Source: Dehalococcoidia bacterium UBA1332 (GTDB taxonomy: Bacteria; Chloroflexota; Dehalococcoidia; Lucifugimonadales; Lucifugimonadaceae). From it: a stretch of DNA of 14,547 nucleotides. Positions 14,282-14,547 of the stretch are shown one piece after another (positions within the stretch are counted from its first letter, which is position 1; each line of letters opens with the position of its first letter). The translations under genes and the position numbers were made by a program. The notes beneath the pieces were generated by a model. It worked only from the letters and a program-made list of their open reading frames with translations, searched no databases and had not been told where the DNA came from. The stretch spans positions 1-14,547 of the forward strand of contig DBSW01000082.1 of assembly GCA_002306745.1 (NCBI GenBank), read 5' to 3'.

Positions 14282-14547
14282 ATGCCGACTAAGCCGAATT
14301 TATTGTTCATTTGTTCAGACCAGCAGCGTACTGATACTGTTGGTGCTTACGGTAATGACTGGATACAAACTCCAGCCTTGAATGAACTTTCAGGCAGGAG
14401 TTTTGTATTTGAAAATGCATATGTAACTCAACCAGTCTGCTCTCCAGCGCGCTCGACTATGGTGACAGGGTTATATCCACACGCAGCGGGAGTTGTACGC
14501 AATAGCCAACCGGGACGACAAATGAGCAATCTATTTCCTCATGTCGC
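14282..14547 (+). CDS. Sulfatase (3' end cut by window edge)
   Basis: The N-terminal 88 codons of a type I sulfatase are open to the window edge. MPTKPNLLFICSDQQR is the typical opening, with D13 among the residues expected to bind the metal, and C53-S-P-A-R57 is the sulfatase signature whose cysteine becomes formylglycine. STMVTGLYPHAAGV follows as usual. SDQQRTDTVGAYG is typical of the arylsulfatase/choline-sulfatase-like branch; substrate cannot be set from this fragment. No signal peptide in the first 30 residues, so it is predicted cytoplasmic. It starts at ATG 14282 with GAG eight bases upstream, 63 bases after the PLP-enzyme gene on the same strand. It differs clearly from the sulfatase at the left edge in the signature (CSPAR against CTPCR), so the two are separate subfamilies, not a recent duplicate. 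Confidence 0.93.
   Translation, partial: MPTKPNLLFICSDQQRTDTVGAYGNDWIQTPALNELSGRSFVFENAYVTQPVCSPARSTMVTGLYPHAAGVVRNSQPGRQMSNLFPHV

Noticed and set aside
1..14547. Mobile element, CRISPR array, tRNA or defence system
   Set aside because: No transposase, integrase, direct-repeat array, tRNA-like fold, or nuclease/toxin gene was found; every long gene belongs to a metabolic or transport family.

Overview
The window is a gene-dense stretch of moderate GC bacterial DNA. It has short intergenic gaps, none over 300 bases, and no tRNA, rRNA, CRISPR array or recognisable mobile element. The gene set consists of two sulfatases, an acyl-CoA dehydrogenase, an MFS exporter, a GMC oxidoreductase with a gluconate-dehydrogenase-type small subunit, a ceramidase-fold protein, a phytanoyl-CoA dioxygenase family protein, a tandem NIPSNAP protein, IlvD, an SMP-30 lactonase, an F420-reductase-like NADP protein and a DSD1-type PLP enzyme. 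This mix, with frequent TTG starts, resembles uncultivated marine bacteria with expanded catabolic families, for example SAR202-type Chloroflexota. That placement is inference from gene content; no phylogenetic marker was tested.

Layout. Positions 1-7342 hold six genes, all on the minus strand. In transcription order they are a ceramidase-fold metallohydrolase, a GMC oxidoreductase, its small subunit, an MFS exporter, an acyl-CoA dehydrogenase and a sulfatase that runs off the left edge. Gaps between them are 91, -4, -19, 69 and 77 bases, so one transcript is likely. Diverging from this block is a plus-strand pair at 7499-8654: a small protein of unknown function that overlaps the start of a phytanoyl-CoA dioxygenase family gene. 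Next come IlvD followed by NIPSNAP on the minus strand (11169 to 8732), the SMP-30 lactonase on plus (11329-12249), the F420-reductase-like gene on minus (12902 to 12258), and on plus a DSD1-type PLP enzyme followed by a second sulfatase cut by the right edge.

How they may work together (inference). The window looks like an accessory catabolic island. One reading is oxidative sugar or sugar-acid breakdown: sulfatases remove sulfate, the GMC two-subunit dehydrogenase oxidises the sugar or polyol, SMP-30 opens the lactone and an IlvD/Edd-family enzyme dehydrates the acid. A second reading stresses the amidase-like ceramidase fold, acyl-CoA dehydrogenase and PhyH oxygenase, which would suit an N-acylated or sulfated lipid. 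Neither is proven. IlvD carries the three cysteines of a genuine dihydroxy-acid dehydratase and may simply serve branched-chain amino acid synthesis.

The least explained parts are the small unknown protein, the ceramidase-fold protein that keeps the metal ligands but lacks the usual nucleophilic serine, and the GMC/small-subunit pair that has no cytochrome partner or export signal in view.
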